Positions 35,281 to 43,845 of a DNA stretch of 61,277 nt are shown here, piece after piece; the stretch's first letter is position 1, and every line of letters begins with the position of its first letter. Source of the DNA: an uncultured Porphyromonadaceae bacterium (GTDB lineage Bacteria; Bacteroidota; Bacteroidia; Bacteroidales; Coprobacteraceae); NCBI GenBank assembly GCA_900545915.1, contig URAV01000020.1:1-61277 (forward strand). The letters run 5' to 3'. The translations under genes were made by a program, and so were the position numbers. The notes beneath the pieces are model-generated. The model was not told the DNA's origin. It did no database searches and worked only from the letters and a program-made list of their open reading frames with translations.

Positions 35281-35841
35281 TTACAAATCGAGCCGTTTTT
35301 TTACTATCGCTGGATTTCCTGCAGCAAAAGAATCATCTGGAATGTCTTTAACTACGACACTCCCTGCTCCGATGATACATCGGTTACCTATTGTTACTCC
35401 CGGACAAATTACTACACCTCCTCCGATCCAGCAATCGTCTCCGATCGTAATTGCTTTTCCGTGTTCTACTCCGGTAGCTCGTACTTTAAAGTCGGATGGA
35501 TGAATCGGTGCATAGATCTGGACATTCGGACCTATCAGTATATTTTTACCCAAAGTGATGGGTGCTGTATCTAAGATTGTGCATCCGTAATTGATAAACC
35601 CGTTTTCTCCTCCATATATTAAAGATCCGAAATCACAAAGAAAGGGGGGCTGTATTCGCAATGTCGGATGTGCATTGGGTAGTAATTTACCTAATAAAGG
35701 GTTCTCTTCGAGACAGTTGACAAAGGATTCTTTATTGTATTGTTCGACTAAAGCTAATGCTTGTTGATGCATTTGTTGTAATTCGGGGTCGTAAGGAGTG
35801 TATAATTCTCCTGCTAACATTTTTTCTTTTTCTGTTTTCAT
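35281..35841 (-). CDS. Sugar O-acetyltransferase (maltose acetyltransferase type)
   Basis: CoA-dependent acetyltransferase of 186 residues. The N-terminal Mac motif (EKMLAGELYTPYDPELQQMHQQA) is followed by hexapeptide repeats of a left-handed beta-helix (IGPNVQIYAPIHP, IGDDCWIGGGVVICPGVTIG, IGAGSVVVKDIP) with the catalytic His in the HP of the IHP loop. It would acetylate maltose, glucose or a galactoside, but the acceptor is unknown. It follows yaaA after only three bases, so the two are co-transcribed. Confidence 0.9.
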   Translation of the reverse strand: MKTEKEKMLAGELYTPYDPELQQMHQQALALVEQYNKESFVNCLEENPLLGKLLPNAHPTLRIQPPFLCDFGSLIYGGENGFINYGCTILDTAPITLGKNILIGPNVQIYAPIHPSDFKVRATGVEHGKAITIGDDCWIGGGVVICPGVTIGNRCIIGAGSVVVKDIPDDSFAAGNPAIVKKRLDL

Positions 35842-35844
35842 TCG

Positions 35845-36609
35845 TTATTCTTGAGTGAAGATAAAATTTGTTTTGTCTGAAAGATTCTCATTAAAAGAAA
35901 AACCTTCCCATGAAAAAGCTTTCAAGTCTTCAGGCTTTTCGATTTTATTTTTGATTATGAAACGTGTCATAGCACCGCGAGCCATTTTTGTGTAAATGAC
36001 GACAGTCGTCCGTTTTCCGTTTTTCCAGACTTTAAATTGCGGAGTAATAACGGTAACGGAAGATTCTATTTCTTTCCAATCGAATAATTGTTTCATTTCG
36101 CTACTTGCCAAATTGAATAGAATATTTCCGTTTTTTCTTATTTCCGATAAAAGCGGTTGTGTCAGTCGGGATTTCCAGTATTCGAACATGGAGTCTGTTC
36201 CGGTTCTGGGTAATGTGACACTGCCTTCTAATCGATATGGTTTGATGCCGTCTAACGGGCGTAATAATCCGTAACAAAAAGACGTGATTCGTAAATGTTT
36301 TTGTGCATATAAAAATTCTTCACGAGTAAAGTCGCTCGGATTGATGTTTTTAAATACGATTCCCGTATATGCAAGCAAAGCTTGCAATGTCGGTGTCTCT
36401 TCGGAGTAGAAGAGTCTGTATCGTTCATAGTTTTCCAGAGCTAATCGGGAAGTAATGTGTAACATTCTCTTCAATTCATCGGGCGAATATTCGGTTAGTT
36501 GCAGGATAATATCCGAAGCCTCTTTTCCGAATTTCGGAGTAGTAAGAGCCGGAGCTTTTATTCCGGTCGTGTCACACATTGTTTTGGCACAAGATAGAAG
36601 TGTCATCAT
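35845..36609 (-). CDS. yaaA: Peroxide stress protein YaaA
   Basis: Cytosolic DUF328 protein of 254 residues; in E. coli YaaA limits intracellular iron during peroxide stress. Conserved family segments are visible: MMTLLSCAKTM at the start, FSEEAS-type K-EAS in KFGKEASDIILQL, AYTGIVFKNINPSDFT, LRITSFCYGLLRPLDGIKPYRLEGS and NLASSEMKQLFDW. It is the first gene of a two-gene operon with an acetyltransferase and diverges from the HTCS gene across a 181-base intergenic region. Confidence 0.93.
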   Translation of the reverse strand: MMTLLSCAKTMCDTTGIKAPALTTPKFGKEASDIILQLTEYSPDELKRMLHITSRLALENYERYRLFYSEETPTLQALLAYTGIVFKNINPSDFTREEFLYAQKHLRITSFCYGLLRPLDGIKPYRLEGSVTLPRTGTDSMFEYWKSRLTQPLLSEIRKNGNILFNLASSEMKQLFDWKEIESSVTVITPQFKVWKNGKRTTVVIYTKMARGAMTRFIIKNKIEKPEDLKAFSWEGFSFNENLSDKTNFIFTQE

Positions 36610-36704
36610 AATCGTGTCAGTAAAATGTTTATTCAGTAAATGTAAAAGAAAAAATCGTATTATGGAAAAACTTCTTTTGGTATGGTTAATATATTATTGT
36701 GTAT

Positions 36705-36735
36705 TTTGTTGGATTACAATTTTTTTTATCTTTGT
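36705..36735 (+). promoter_or_regulatory. Bacteroidetes promoter of HTCS gene
   Basis: TTTG (36705-36708), 18 bases, then TATCTTTGT (36727-36735), an exact TAnnTTTGY -7. The spacer is one base shorter than the usual 19-21. It lies about 55 bases before the HTCS ATG. Confidence 0.6.
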
Positions 36736-36790
36736 GAAAGTTGAATTCGTCATCAGTCGCTGATTAATACCATGTGCTTATAGTAGGTCT

Positions 36791-39700
36791 ATGAAAATCT
36801 CTCAAGTATATTTGATTTTTAGTGTATTCTTTATTATCGGTTTTGGAGAAGCTTATTCTATTTTAGACAAATCTCGGTATTTGTTTCATACGTTTCCTGT
36901 ATCTATCAATACACATCAAGCTGTTACGTCTATAACGAGAGACCGTCAGGGGAAAATGTGGATAACAACAGAAGATGATGTTATGAGTTTTGATGGATAT
37001 TCTTTTGTGTCGTTTATTCGTAAAGTGGATAAATTGGAGAATGCCGACCGGATGATGTTTAATCGTATTATCCCTGATTATTGCGGTAATTTGTATTTAT
37101 CCAGTAGATATGGTGGTCTGTTTCGGATGTCTGCTGACCAGCTTTGTTTTAAGAATTTGTTTAAAGGAAATGTTGCATTCCCATGCGAATCTTCTGATCA
37201 TAAAATTTGGCTATTATATAATGAGCAACCTTTCGTGTTTGATCCTGCAACTGGTGAACTAATGAAAGTTTCCGGTATGGAACGGGAAAAAGGCAGTTGC
37301 CTGTATGTTTTTAATAATGAATTTTGGGCAGGTGGTATTGCCGGTGGAATATTCCGCTTTGATACCGATTCCCAGAGGTTTGTCCCTTTTTCTCAATTGT
37401 TTGTTAAAGATATGATTCAGAGAATTGTGAGATATGGAGATTTTGTTTATGTTTTATCTGATCATAGTGGATTATTTAAATATGATATGTCGGGAGTATT
37501 GGTACAACATTATCCTTTATCTCATGATGGCAAAACTTCTGTTTATACGAAGGATATGAATATAGATAGTCAGAATGTGATGTGGATTGGAGTACAAAAC
37601 GGTCTTTTTTTGCTGGATCTTCAAAGCGGAGATGACTTTTTTTTACAGAATGATCCACATCAGTTATATTCGTTACCCTATAACTCTGTTTGGACTATAT
37701 ATACTAATGAAGATGGAGAGGTTTGGACTGGCACATACGGAGGAGGACTGGCATATTTTAATTATTCCGATTCTCATTATCGTTTTTTCACCCAGACGAC
37801 CGAAATACCGTTAAGTTATAATATTGTCAGTTGTTTTGCCGAAGATCAAGATCATAATATTTGGATTGGAACAGAGGGGGGCGGTCTGAATCGGTTGGAC
37901 AGGGAATCAGGACGTATTACTTACTATAAACATAATAGTAGGCCGGATAGTCCGGGAAGTAATTTAATAAAAAAGTTGTACTATCATCCTATTTATGGAA
38001 AACTGTATGCCGGGTTATATAGGGGAGGGCTGAATGAAATAGATCCACATACGGGTAAGGCGTTTCGTTACCGATTGCCTGACCCTTCAAAATCTTCCCG
38101 AAATTTGGACGTTTATGATTTTGAAGTTCTTAATGATAGTATTGTCTTAGTGATAGATAAAGAGAGGGGAGTGTTTTCTTGCAATATACGGCTTGGAACG
38201 ACCCGCCCGTTGTTTCCTGATGAGAAATTGAAATTTTATAGTTTATATAAGACAAGAGACGGATTATTATGGTTAGCGGGACAGCAAGGTATTGTCGTGA
38301 TTAATCCTAATAATCAAAAGATCGTAAAGCGTTATGATAAGTATTCTGAAAAGGGCCGGTTAAGTGGTAATAATGTATATACAATTTGTCAGACTGTTAC
38401 AGGAGATGTTTGGATCGGTACGCGGGGCGATGGGGTGACAGTTATCAGTCCTCGAGGGAATGTGACTTATTATAATCGAAAAAACGGACTTGATGCCGAT
38501 ATTGTATATAGTATATTAGAAGATGCAGAGTTTCATGACCTTTGGTTAACAACTGATAAAGGCATGTTTCATTATGTAACGTCTTCAAAAGAGTTTGTTC
38601 GGTTTGATCTGCCTGATGCATTTGTCTCCGGATCTTTTTATCCGAATGCCCAATATAAAACGGCTTTAGGAGATTTGTTATTCGGACATACAAATGGTTT
38701 TTTGTGGATTGAACCTTCTCGAATAAAAGTAAATCGGAATAAAGCTTCAGTATATTTTACGGGGTTATATATTAATAATGTTAAGGTAGAGCCGAAAGAA
38801 AAAAATTCACCGTTAAAACAAGATATCTCAGTAACCGACAAAATTGTGTTGGATGCTTCTGATACGAATATAGCTTTTAGTTTTGCATCGTCGAATTACC
38901 TTTATCCGTCCAGAAATCAGTTTGCATGTAGATTGAAAGGTTTCGATGACAATTGGAGGGTATTGGCTCCAGGGGAGTATAAGACTTATTTTTCAGGATT
39001 ATCTACCGGCCGGTATGTTTTTGAAGTGAAAGCAGCAAATAATAATGGGATATGGAATGATGCCGTTACTTCGGTAGTGGTGATAAAGAATCCGCCTGTA
39101 TGGTTTACCTGGTATGCATTTGTTGCTTATTTCTCAGTTTTGGTTTTTCTGTTTTATTGGTTATGGCGCAATTCATCTCGTTTCCGGTATTTGCTTTTGC
39201 AGTTGTCGAAAGAACAGGAACAACGGATGCGGATAGAACAAACAACTGAGCAAAAAGTCTCTTTTTTCACGAATATATCTCATGAACTACGAGCGCCTTT
39301 GAGTGTGGTTAATGATTTGATTATACGTTTACGTCCCGGTTTGAGGGATAATAAAGAGTCTGAAGAGCTGTTGGGACAAATGCAATCCCAGGTTATAAGG
39401 GTAAATAATTTGCTTGATCAGTTGTTGGATATACAAACGATTGAGGGTAATTCTTTAATTATTAACTGTTTTAAGGGGGATTCTGTCACTTTTTTTCGAA
39501 AACTGTGTTCTAATTATGAGAATGTAGCGACAGGATATAATATTTCTATAATATTTAAGTCTGCTTTTGCTTCTGCAACTTTTTTGTTTGATCCGCTTAT
39601 ATGGGAAAAGATAATAGGTAATTTATTTATTAATTTGGTTCGTTATCTCCCTTCTGGAAATGATTTGACTTTTTCTTTGGAAGAGCCTGATACCCAGCAT

Positions 39701-40867
39701 TTGGAGCAAAGCGGTTATTCTACGTTAGATAGCAAGAGAAAAATATCTTTAAGAATTTCAGGAAATGGAGTATTGTTATCTTTAGATGAAGCAAACGCTT
39801 TGTTTTATAGGTTCTATTCAGAAGCAGGAAATACTATTTCGGGGATAAATGCCGAATCTCGTTTAGGTTTGTCTTTGGTTAAAGAATTACTGGCATTATT
39901 GCAGGGGAATATATTTTATACTTATGTGGAGAGAAAGCTTGAATTCAATATCGTTTTTCCTGTAGAGTCCGCTCAAATGTCGTCCGTAAATTCAGAAGAC
40001 TTCGATTTATCTTCTTATACTTTTTCTTATACGGCTCATTTATTGTCCGGGTTATGTCCCCAAATAAACAAGGAGGAATCGGAAACGATAGAAAAGAAAA
40101 AATATTCGATATTAATTGTCGAAAGGGATGCCGTATTAAGGAGTTATTTGACGGATATTTTGTCTTCGAAGTTTTCGGTTATTGCAGCGAAAGACGGGAA
40201 GGGAGCTTTAGAGATAGCTTTGCGGGAGAGGATTTCTGTGATACTTACAGAGATCATGATTCCTATAATCGATGGTTTTGAACTATGTAGGCAATTGAAA
40301 TCCAATCCTACAACATCAAATATACCGATCATTATTTTATCCTCACGTTTATCTGAAAAAGATAAATGGAAGGGTATGGACTCTGGGGCGGACTTATATA
40401 TAGAAAAGCCATTCGATTCAGCGTTATTGATTCGGCAGATACAGAATTTGATTCGAACTCTTGAAACTCAACGAATGATTTCAGGAAAAACATTGGTACC
40501 TGTGCCGACTCCCGTTTCGGTGGAATCTGCGGATAGTATTTTTTTGCAAAGAGCATTAGCGTTGATAGAGAAAAATATGGATGACCCGTCATATGATGTG
40601 GAAAATTTTGTTTTAGATATGGCAATGAGCCGTTCGTTGTTGTACAAAAAAATAAAACTGTTGACCGGACATTCTGTGAAAACGTTTATTTTAGAAATAA
40701 AGTTGAAACGAGCTGTACAGCTTTTGACCGATACGGATTTGAATATAAGTGAAATATCGGATCGAGTAGGCTTTACCGAATCTCGTTATTTCGGTACTTG
40801 TTTTAAAAAACGCTTTGGTGTGACTCCGAGCGAGTTTATAAAGGAAAAGAGAAAAGCCGATAAATAA
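36791..40867 (+). CDS. Hybrid two-component system regulator (HTCS) with altered phospho-sites
   Basis: Inner-membrane regulator of 1,358 residues that should sense a glycan fragment in the periplasm and control the locus downstream. Domains: signal/anchor; two periplasmic propeller halves with repeats such as NIWIGTEGGGLNRLD and DVWIGTRGDGVTVI (to about 680); Y_Y_Y (about 684-765); one transmembrane helix (about 771-795); HisKA with His831 in FFTNISHELRAPL; an ATPase domain; receiver (about 1106-1225); AraC-type HTH (about 1261-1355). Unusual points: the receiver's phosphoacceptor is Glu1154 (LTEIMIP in place of SDxMMP; codon GAG 40250-40252), and its acidic pair reads VERD, so Arg1112 replaces an Asp. 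The ATPase G1 box reads SGNGVLL from Ser990 instead of DNGxGI, although GLSLVKEL is kept. Signalling by phosphotransfer is therefore doubtful. Confidence 0.93.
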   Translation: MKISQVYLIFSVFFIIGFGEAYSILDKSRYLFHTFPVSINTHQAVTSITRDRQGKMWITTEDDVMSFDGYSFVSFIRKVDKLENADRMMFNRIIPDYCGNLYLSSRYGGLFRMSADQLCFKNLFKGNVAFPCESSDHKIWLLYNEQPFVFDPATGELMKVSGMEREKGSCLYVFNNEFWAGGIAGGIFRFDTDSQRFVPFSQLFVKDMIQRIVRYGDFVYVLSDHSGLFKYDMSGVLVQHYPLSHDGKTSVYTKDMNIDSQNVMWIGVQNGLFLLDLQSGDDFFLQNDPHQLYSLPYNSVWTIYTNEDGEVWTGTYGGGLAYFNYSDSHYRFFTQTTEIPLSYNIVSCFAEDQDHNIWIGTEGGGLNRLDRESGRITYYKHNSRPDSPGSNLIKKLYYHPIYGKLYAGLYRGGLNEIDPHTGKAFRYRLPDPSKSSRNLDVYDFEVLNDSIVLVIDKERGVFSCNIRLGTTRPLFPDEKLKFYSLYKTRDGLLWLAGQQGIVVINPNNQKIVKRYDKYSEKGRLSGNNVYTICQTVTGDVWIGTRGDGVTVISPRGNVTYYNRKNGLDADIVYSILEDAEFHDLWLTTDKGMFHYVTSSKEFVRFDLPDAFVSGSFYPNAQYKTALGDLLFGHTNGFLWIEPSRIKVNRNKASVYFTGLYINNVKVEPKEKNSPLKQDISVTDKIVLDASDTNIAFSFASSNYLYPSRNQFACRLKGFDDNWRVLAPGEYKTYFSGLSTGRYVFEVKAANNNGIWNDAVTSVVVIKNPPVWFTWYAFVAYFSVLVFLFYWLWRNSSRFRYLLLQLSKEQEQRMRIEQTTEQKVSFFTNISHELRAPLSVVNDLIIRLRPGLRDNKESEELLGQMQSQVIRVNNLLDQLLDIQTIEGNSLIINCFKGDSVTFFRKLCSNYENVATGYNISIIFKSAFASATFLFDPLIWEKIIGNLFINLVRYLPSGNDLTFSLEEPDTQHLEQSGYSTLDSKRKISLRISGNGVLLSLDEANALFYRFYSEAGNTISGINAESRLGLSLVKELLALLQGNIFYTYVERKLEFNIVFPVESAQMSSVNSEDFDLSSYTFSYTAHLLSGLCPQINKEESETIEKKKYSILIVERDAVLRSYLTDILSSKFSVIAAKDGKGALEIALRERISVILTEIMIPIIDGFELCRQLKSNPTTSNIPIIILSSRLSEKDKWKGMDSGADLYIEKPFDSALLIRQIQNLIRTLETQRMISGKTLVPVPTPVSVESADSIFLQRALALIEKNMDDPSYDVENFVLDMAMSRSLLYKKIKLLTGHSVKTFILEIKLKRAVQLLTDTDLNISEISDRVGFTESRYFGTCFKKRFGVTPSEFIKEKRKADK

Positions 40868-41033
40868 CATCTGTTTATGTGCGGTATTTGTCCATAAAAT
40901 GTTTAAAAAATGGTATAACTCCGTTTTTATACATCTTATAAATATCTGTAAACCAATTCCTGTTTTTCGTACTTGATATTTGTATTGTCGGAATAGACCG
41001 ATAAATAATATTAACCTTTAAATATTTTAGATT

Positions 41034-41870
41034 ATGAAAAACAGATTACTGCTTCTTTCGGTTTTTTTATTAGCTGGAGTTATTTCTAAAGCCCAAAATT
41101 TAATTACGAATGGAGATTTTGAAAACTCGGATGGCTGGATAGTCGCTTCTCAAATGGTTAGAGGTGATGCCGCAATAGTAGATCATAGTCCTGATTTGCC
41201 GTTGGAAGATGGGGGAAGTAAGACTATGAGGCTTCATGGAAATTCAAATATTTTGACTACTGCCAAAACTTATTATAGAAGAGATGAAATAGCTGCTGCA
41301 GTAGAGAAACAGGTCTATACACTTACTTTCTGGGCAAAGGGAAAAAATGCAGAAATGGATATTTATCTTGCATTGGTAGGGAAAAATGCCGCAGGTGCGA
41401 ATAAAGTTGATTTAGGAAATGGCGTGTTTACTATTCCGGCTGATGATGTATGGCGAAAATACACAAAAGTTTTAGATTACTCTTCCGGTAAAGTTATGGC
41501 CGGAACTGTAACTGATGTTTTAGAAGAAACGGAATGGGATTTTACTCAGCCTTTTACCTTTCGTATAGGTATTGCCGGTCCGCAAGATATGACGGGTAAA
41601 AATGCTTATGTTGCATTGGATAATGTGAGTATTGTTGCAGGAAATACTTCCGGTATAAAATCTTATAGCGACAATTGTGCTGGTGAAATATATGGTAGTT
41701 CTTCGGGAATTGTCGTGAACGGTATTGAAGGGAAAGTCTCTTTTTATACAGCAACAGGAAGTCTGGTAAAATCGGCATATGTTGATGGTTCTTCTTCGGT
41801 ATTTGATTTGCCACAGGGGGTGTATTTGGTGCAGGTGAATGGGAATAAAGTGTATCGAGTTATACGTTAG
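41034..41870 (+). CDS. Secreted carbohydrate-binding-type protein with sorting-like tail
   Basis: A 278-residue secreted protein (signal LLLLSVFLLAGVISKAQ). The body begins NLITNGDFENSDGWI and ends AYVALDNVSIVAG, the N- and C-terminal marks of CBM4/9-like jelly rolls, with YTLTFWAKGKNAEMDIYLAL in the middle. The last 70 residues (GKVSFYTATGSLVKSAYVDG, then FDLPQGVYLVQVNGNKVYRV) resemble the type A C-terminal sorting domain of the type IX secretion system. No catalytic motif is visible. First gene after the HTCS, 166 bases downstream; a near-consensus GATATTTGT at 40975-40983 may be the operon promoter. Confidence 0.75.
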   Translation: MKNRLLLLSVFLLAGVISKAQNLITNGDFENSDGWIVASQMVRGDAAIVDHSPDLPLEDGGSKTMRLHGNSNILTTAKTYYRRDEIAAAVEKQVYTLTFWAKGKNAEMDIYLALVGKNAAGANKVDLGNGVFTIPADDVWRKYTKVLDYSSGKVMAGTVTDVLEETEWDFTQPFTFRIGIAGPQDMTGKNAYVALDNVSIVAGNTSGIKSYSDNCAGEIYGSSSGIVVNGIEGKVSFYTATGSLVKSAYVDGSSSVFDLPQGVYLVQVNGNKVYRVIR

Positions 41871-41902
41871 GAAGGAGTCTTATAGATTAAAATCTAAAAG
41901 TG

Positions 41903-42514
41903 ATGAGAAATAAATTATTATTGATTGCTGTTTTGTTAGGGGGATTATCATCTCTTTGGGCACAGGAGAATAAGTTGATGAATGCCGGATTTGAAGAAGG
42001 TACGGTAAAAAACAAACGTGGAGGGGTTGAGAATGGAGAATGGTATAAAAATAATTTGCCGAATTCATCGATAATGCCTGTTGTAAATGTTGCGTATGAA
42101 GGAGATAAATCTCTACGATTTGTTTGTAATGATAGGATCGATACTCGTTATAAAAATTTTGTAGCTCAGAAAGGTCTTCAATTAAGTCGAAAAAAAATAA
42201 AGGTGTCGTTTTATGCTCGGTCAGCTAAACCTGTAATACTGAATGTCTCTTTTGTCGGTTTTGCAGAAGGTAAAGGAAATAAATCGATTGCCGGTCGTGG
42301 TGAAAATGTCAATATAACGGGCGATAATGATTGGCATTTATACACCGTAGAAGTGGATTTGGGATCAGGAAAAATCGTTTCGGATAAGAAAACTCATAGT
42401 TTAAATTTTGATGAGCCTTTTGAATTGAGAATTGCTGTCGATGGGGGACAAGATTTCAGTCGTGCGAAATCTGTTTTTTATATTGATAACATTTCTGTAA
42501 ATGAAAAAGTGTAG
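41903..42514 (+). CDS. Secreted carbohydrate-binding-type protein, paralogue without tail
   Basis: A 203-residue exported protein (signal KLLLIAVLLGGLSSLWAQ). The start is ATG 41903; a GTG lies one codon before. It follows the same plan as the previous gene: ENKLMNAGFEEGTVKN at the start, KKIKVSFYARSAKPVILNVSF in the middle, FYIDNISV at the end, a CBM4/9-like jelly roll, but it lacks the sorting-like tail. No known family can be named with certainty. The two genes look like diverged tandem duplicates; they may bind the target polysaccharide outside the cell or in the periplasm. Confidence 0.7.
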   Translation: MRNKLLLIAVLLGGLSSLWAQENKLMNAGFEEGTVKNKRGGVENGEWYKNNLPNSSIMPVVNVAYEGDKSLRFVCNDRIDTRYKNFVAQKGLQLSRKKIKVSFYARSAKPVILNVSFVGFAEGKGNKSIAGRGENVNITGDNDWHLYTVEVDLGSGKIVSDKKTHSLNFDEPFELRIAVDGGQDFSRAKSVFYIDNISVNEKV

Positions 42515-42612
42515 GTGTTAATTTTTTATTATAAAACTACCGGCTTATTCTTGTCTCATCTGATATTTGAAAGCTTGGGGATAGGTCTGAGCCGGTTCTA
42601 AGATATACATAT

Positions 42613-43827
42613 ATGCAAATACTTGTTTTGAAAAAAATATGTGTTTTGATAGCTTCTTTGTTACTATTTGCGAATAATACAATTGCTCAAAAAAACAGTA
42701 TGAGCAAAATTATTGATGAAGCTTTCAAAAACGCAAGTTCTCAATATGCAGGATTAATAAAAGAAATGTCTTCTACTCCGGGCCTTTTACCCCATTCTAT
42801 TTTGCCGGACGGATCTTTACATCGGGTATCTCCGTCTTCTTGGGTAAGCGGTTTTTTCCCGGGATCTCTTTGGTATATTTATGAGTATACGGGAAACGTT
42901 ACTGTTCGTAAAAATGCTGAGAAATTTACAACTTATCTGAAGACACAAAAAAATAATAATAAAACGCATGATATCGGTTTTATGCTTTATTGCAGCTATG
43001 GCAATAAATGGCGGTTATGCGGAAAGGATAAAGAAACAGAAGATGTCCTGTTGGCTGGAGCAAAGGCGTTAAGCTCTCGTTTTAATGTTCAAGTGGGTTG
43101 TACGCAATCTTGGGATACCGGTAAATGCGGTTGGAGTTTTCCGGTTATTATCGATAATATGATGAATTTGGAATTATTGATGTGGGCATATAAAACAAGT
43201 GGTGATCCGGTATTTAAGAATATTGCCGTCAGGCATGCCGATACGACCTTAAAAAACCATTTTAGAAAAGATAACAGTTCATATCATGTTGTCTCTTATA
43301 ATCCTAAAACCGGAGCAGTAGAGAAAAAAGAGACGCATCAGGGATATAGTAACGAAAGTGCATGGGCGAGGGGACAAGCCTGGGGGCTATACGGCTATAC
43401 GATGATGTATAGGGAGACCGGAAATAAGTCTTATCTCGAAATGGCCCGCAAGATCGCATCTTTTATCATTCGTCATAAAAATTTGCCTAAAGATAAAATT
43501 CCTTATTGGGACTTTGATGCACCTAATATTCCTCATGCATATCGAGATGTTTCGGCAGGTGCTATAATATGTTCGGCCCTAATAGAATTGAGTGATTATG
43601 TAAAGGCAGATGAAGCTGATGAATATCTTGCTGTCGCCGAGACGCAATTGCGCGCTTTGGCTTCTCCAGCTTATACAGCCAAGCCGGGAACAAACAAATT
43701 CTTTATTCTGAAACATTCTGTCGGTTATTTGCCCGGGAATAGGGAAATAGATGTTCCTTTGAGCTATGCCGATTATTACTATCTCGAAGCTATGCTTCGT
43801 TTCAAAGATAGAGTATTAAAGAAATAA
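42613..43827 (+). CDS. GH88 unsaturated glucuronyl hydrolase
   Basis: Removes the 4,5-unsaturated uronic acid that polysaccharide lyases leave at the non-reducing end, by hydration of the enol ether. The 404 residues have a signal peptide (VLIASLLLFANNTIAQ), then an (alpha/alpha)6 barrel. The two catalytic Asp of the family appear as D120 in THDIGFM and D181 in VIIDNMMNLELLMWA; QGYSNESAWARGQAWGLYG is the conserved substrate-binding stretch. It precedes SusC by 18 bases and works after the two PL8 lyases of the locus. Periplasmic location is likely. The linkage preference is not predictable. Confidence 0.93.
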   Translation: MQILVLKKICVLIASLLLFANNTIAQKNSMSKIIDEAFKNASSQYAGLIKEMSSTPGLLPHSILPDGSLHRVSPSSWVSGFFPGSLWYIYEYTGNVTVRKNAEKFTTYLKTQKNNNKTHDIGFMLYCSYGNKWRLCGKDKETEDVLLAGAKALSSRFNVQVGCTQSWDTGKCGWSFPVIIDNMMNLELLMWAYKTSGDPVFKNIAVRHADTTLKNHFRKDNSSYHVVSYNPKTGAVEKKETHQGYSNESAWARGQAWGLYGYTMMYRETGNKSYLEMARKIASFIIRHKNLPKDKIPYWDFDAPNIPHAYRDVSAGAIICSALIELSDYVKADEADEYLAVAETQLRALASPAYTAKPGTNKFFILKHSVGYLPGNREIDVPLSYADYYYLEAMLRFKDRVLKK

Positions 43828-43845
43828 TCTAATATATGTCAGGCC

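Noticed and set aside
36661..36763. 33-residue hydrophobic open frame before the HTCS
   Set aside because: It lies over the -33/-7 promoter of the HTCS gene and has no ribosome site or known family; probably chance.
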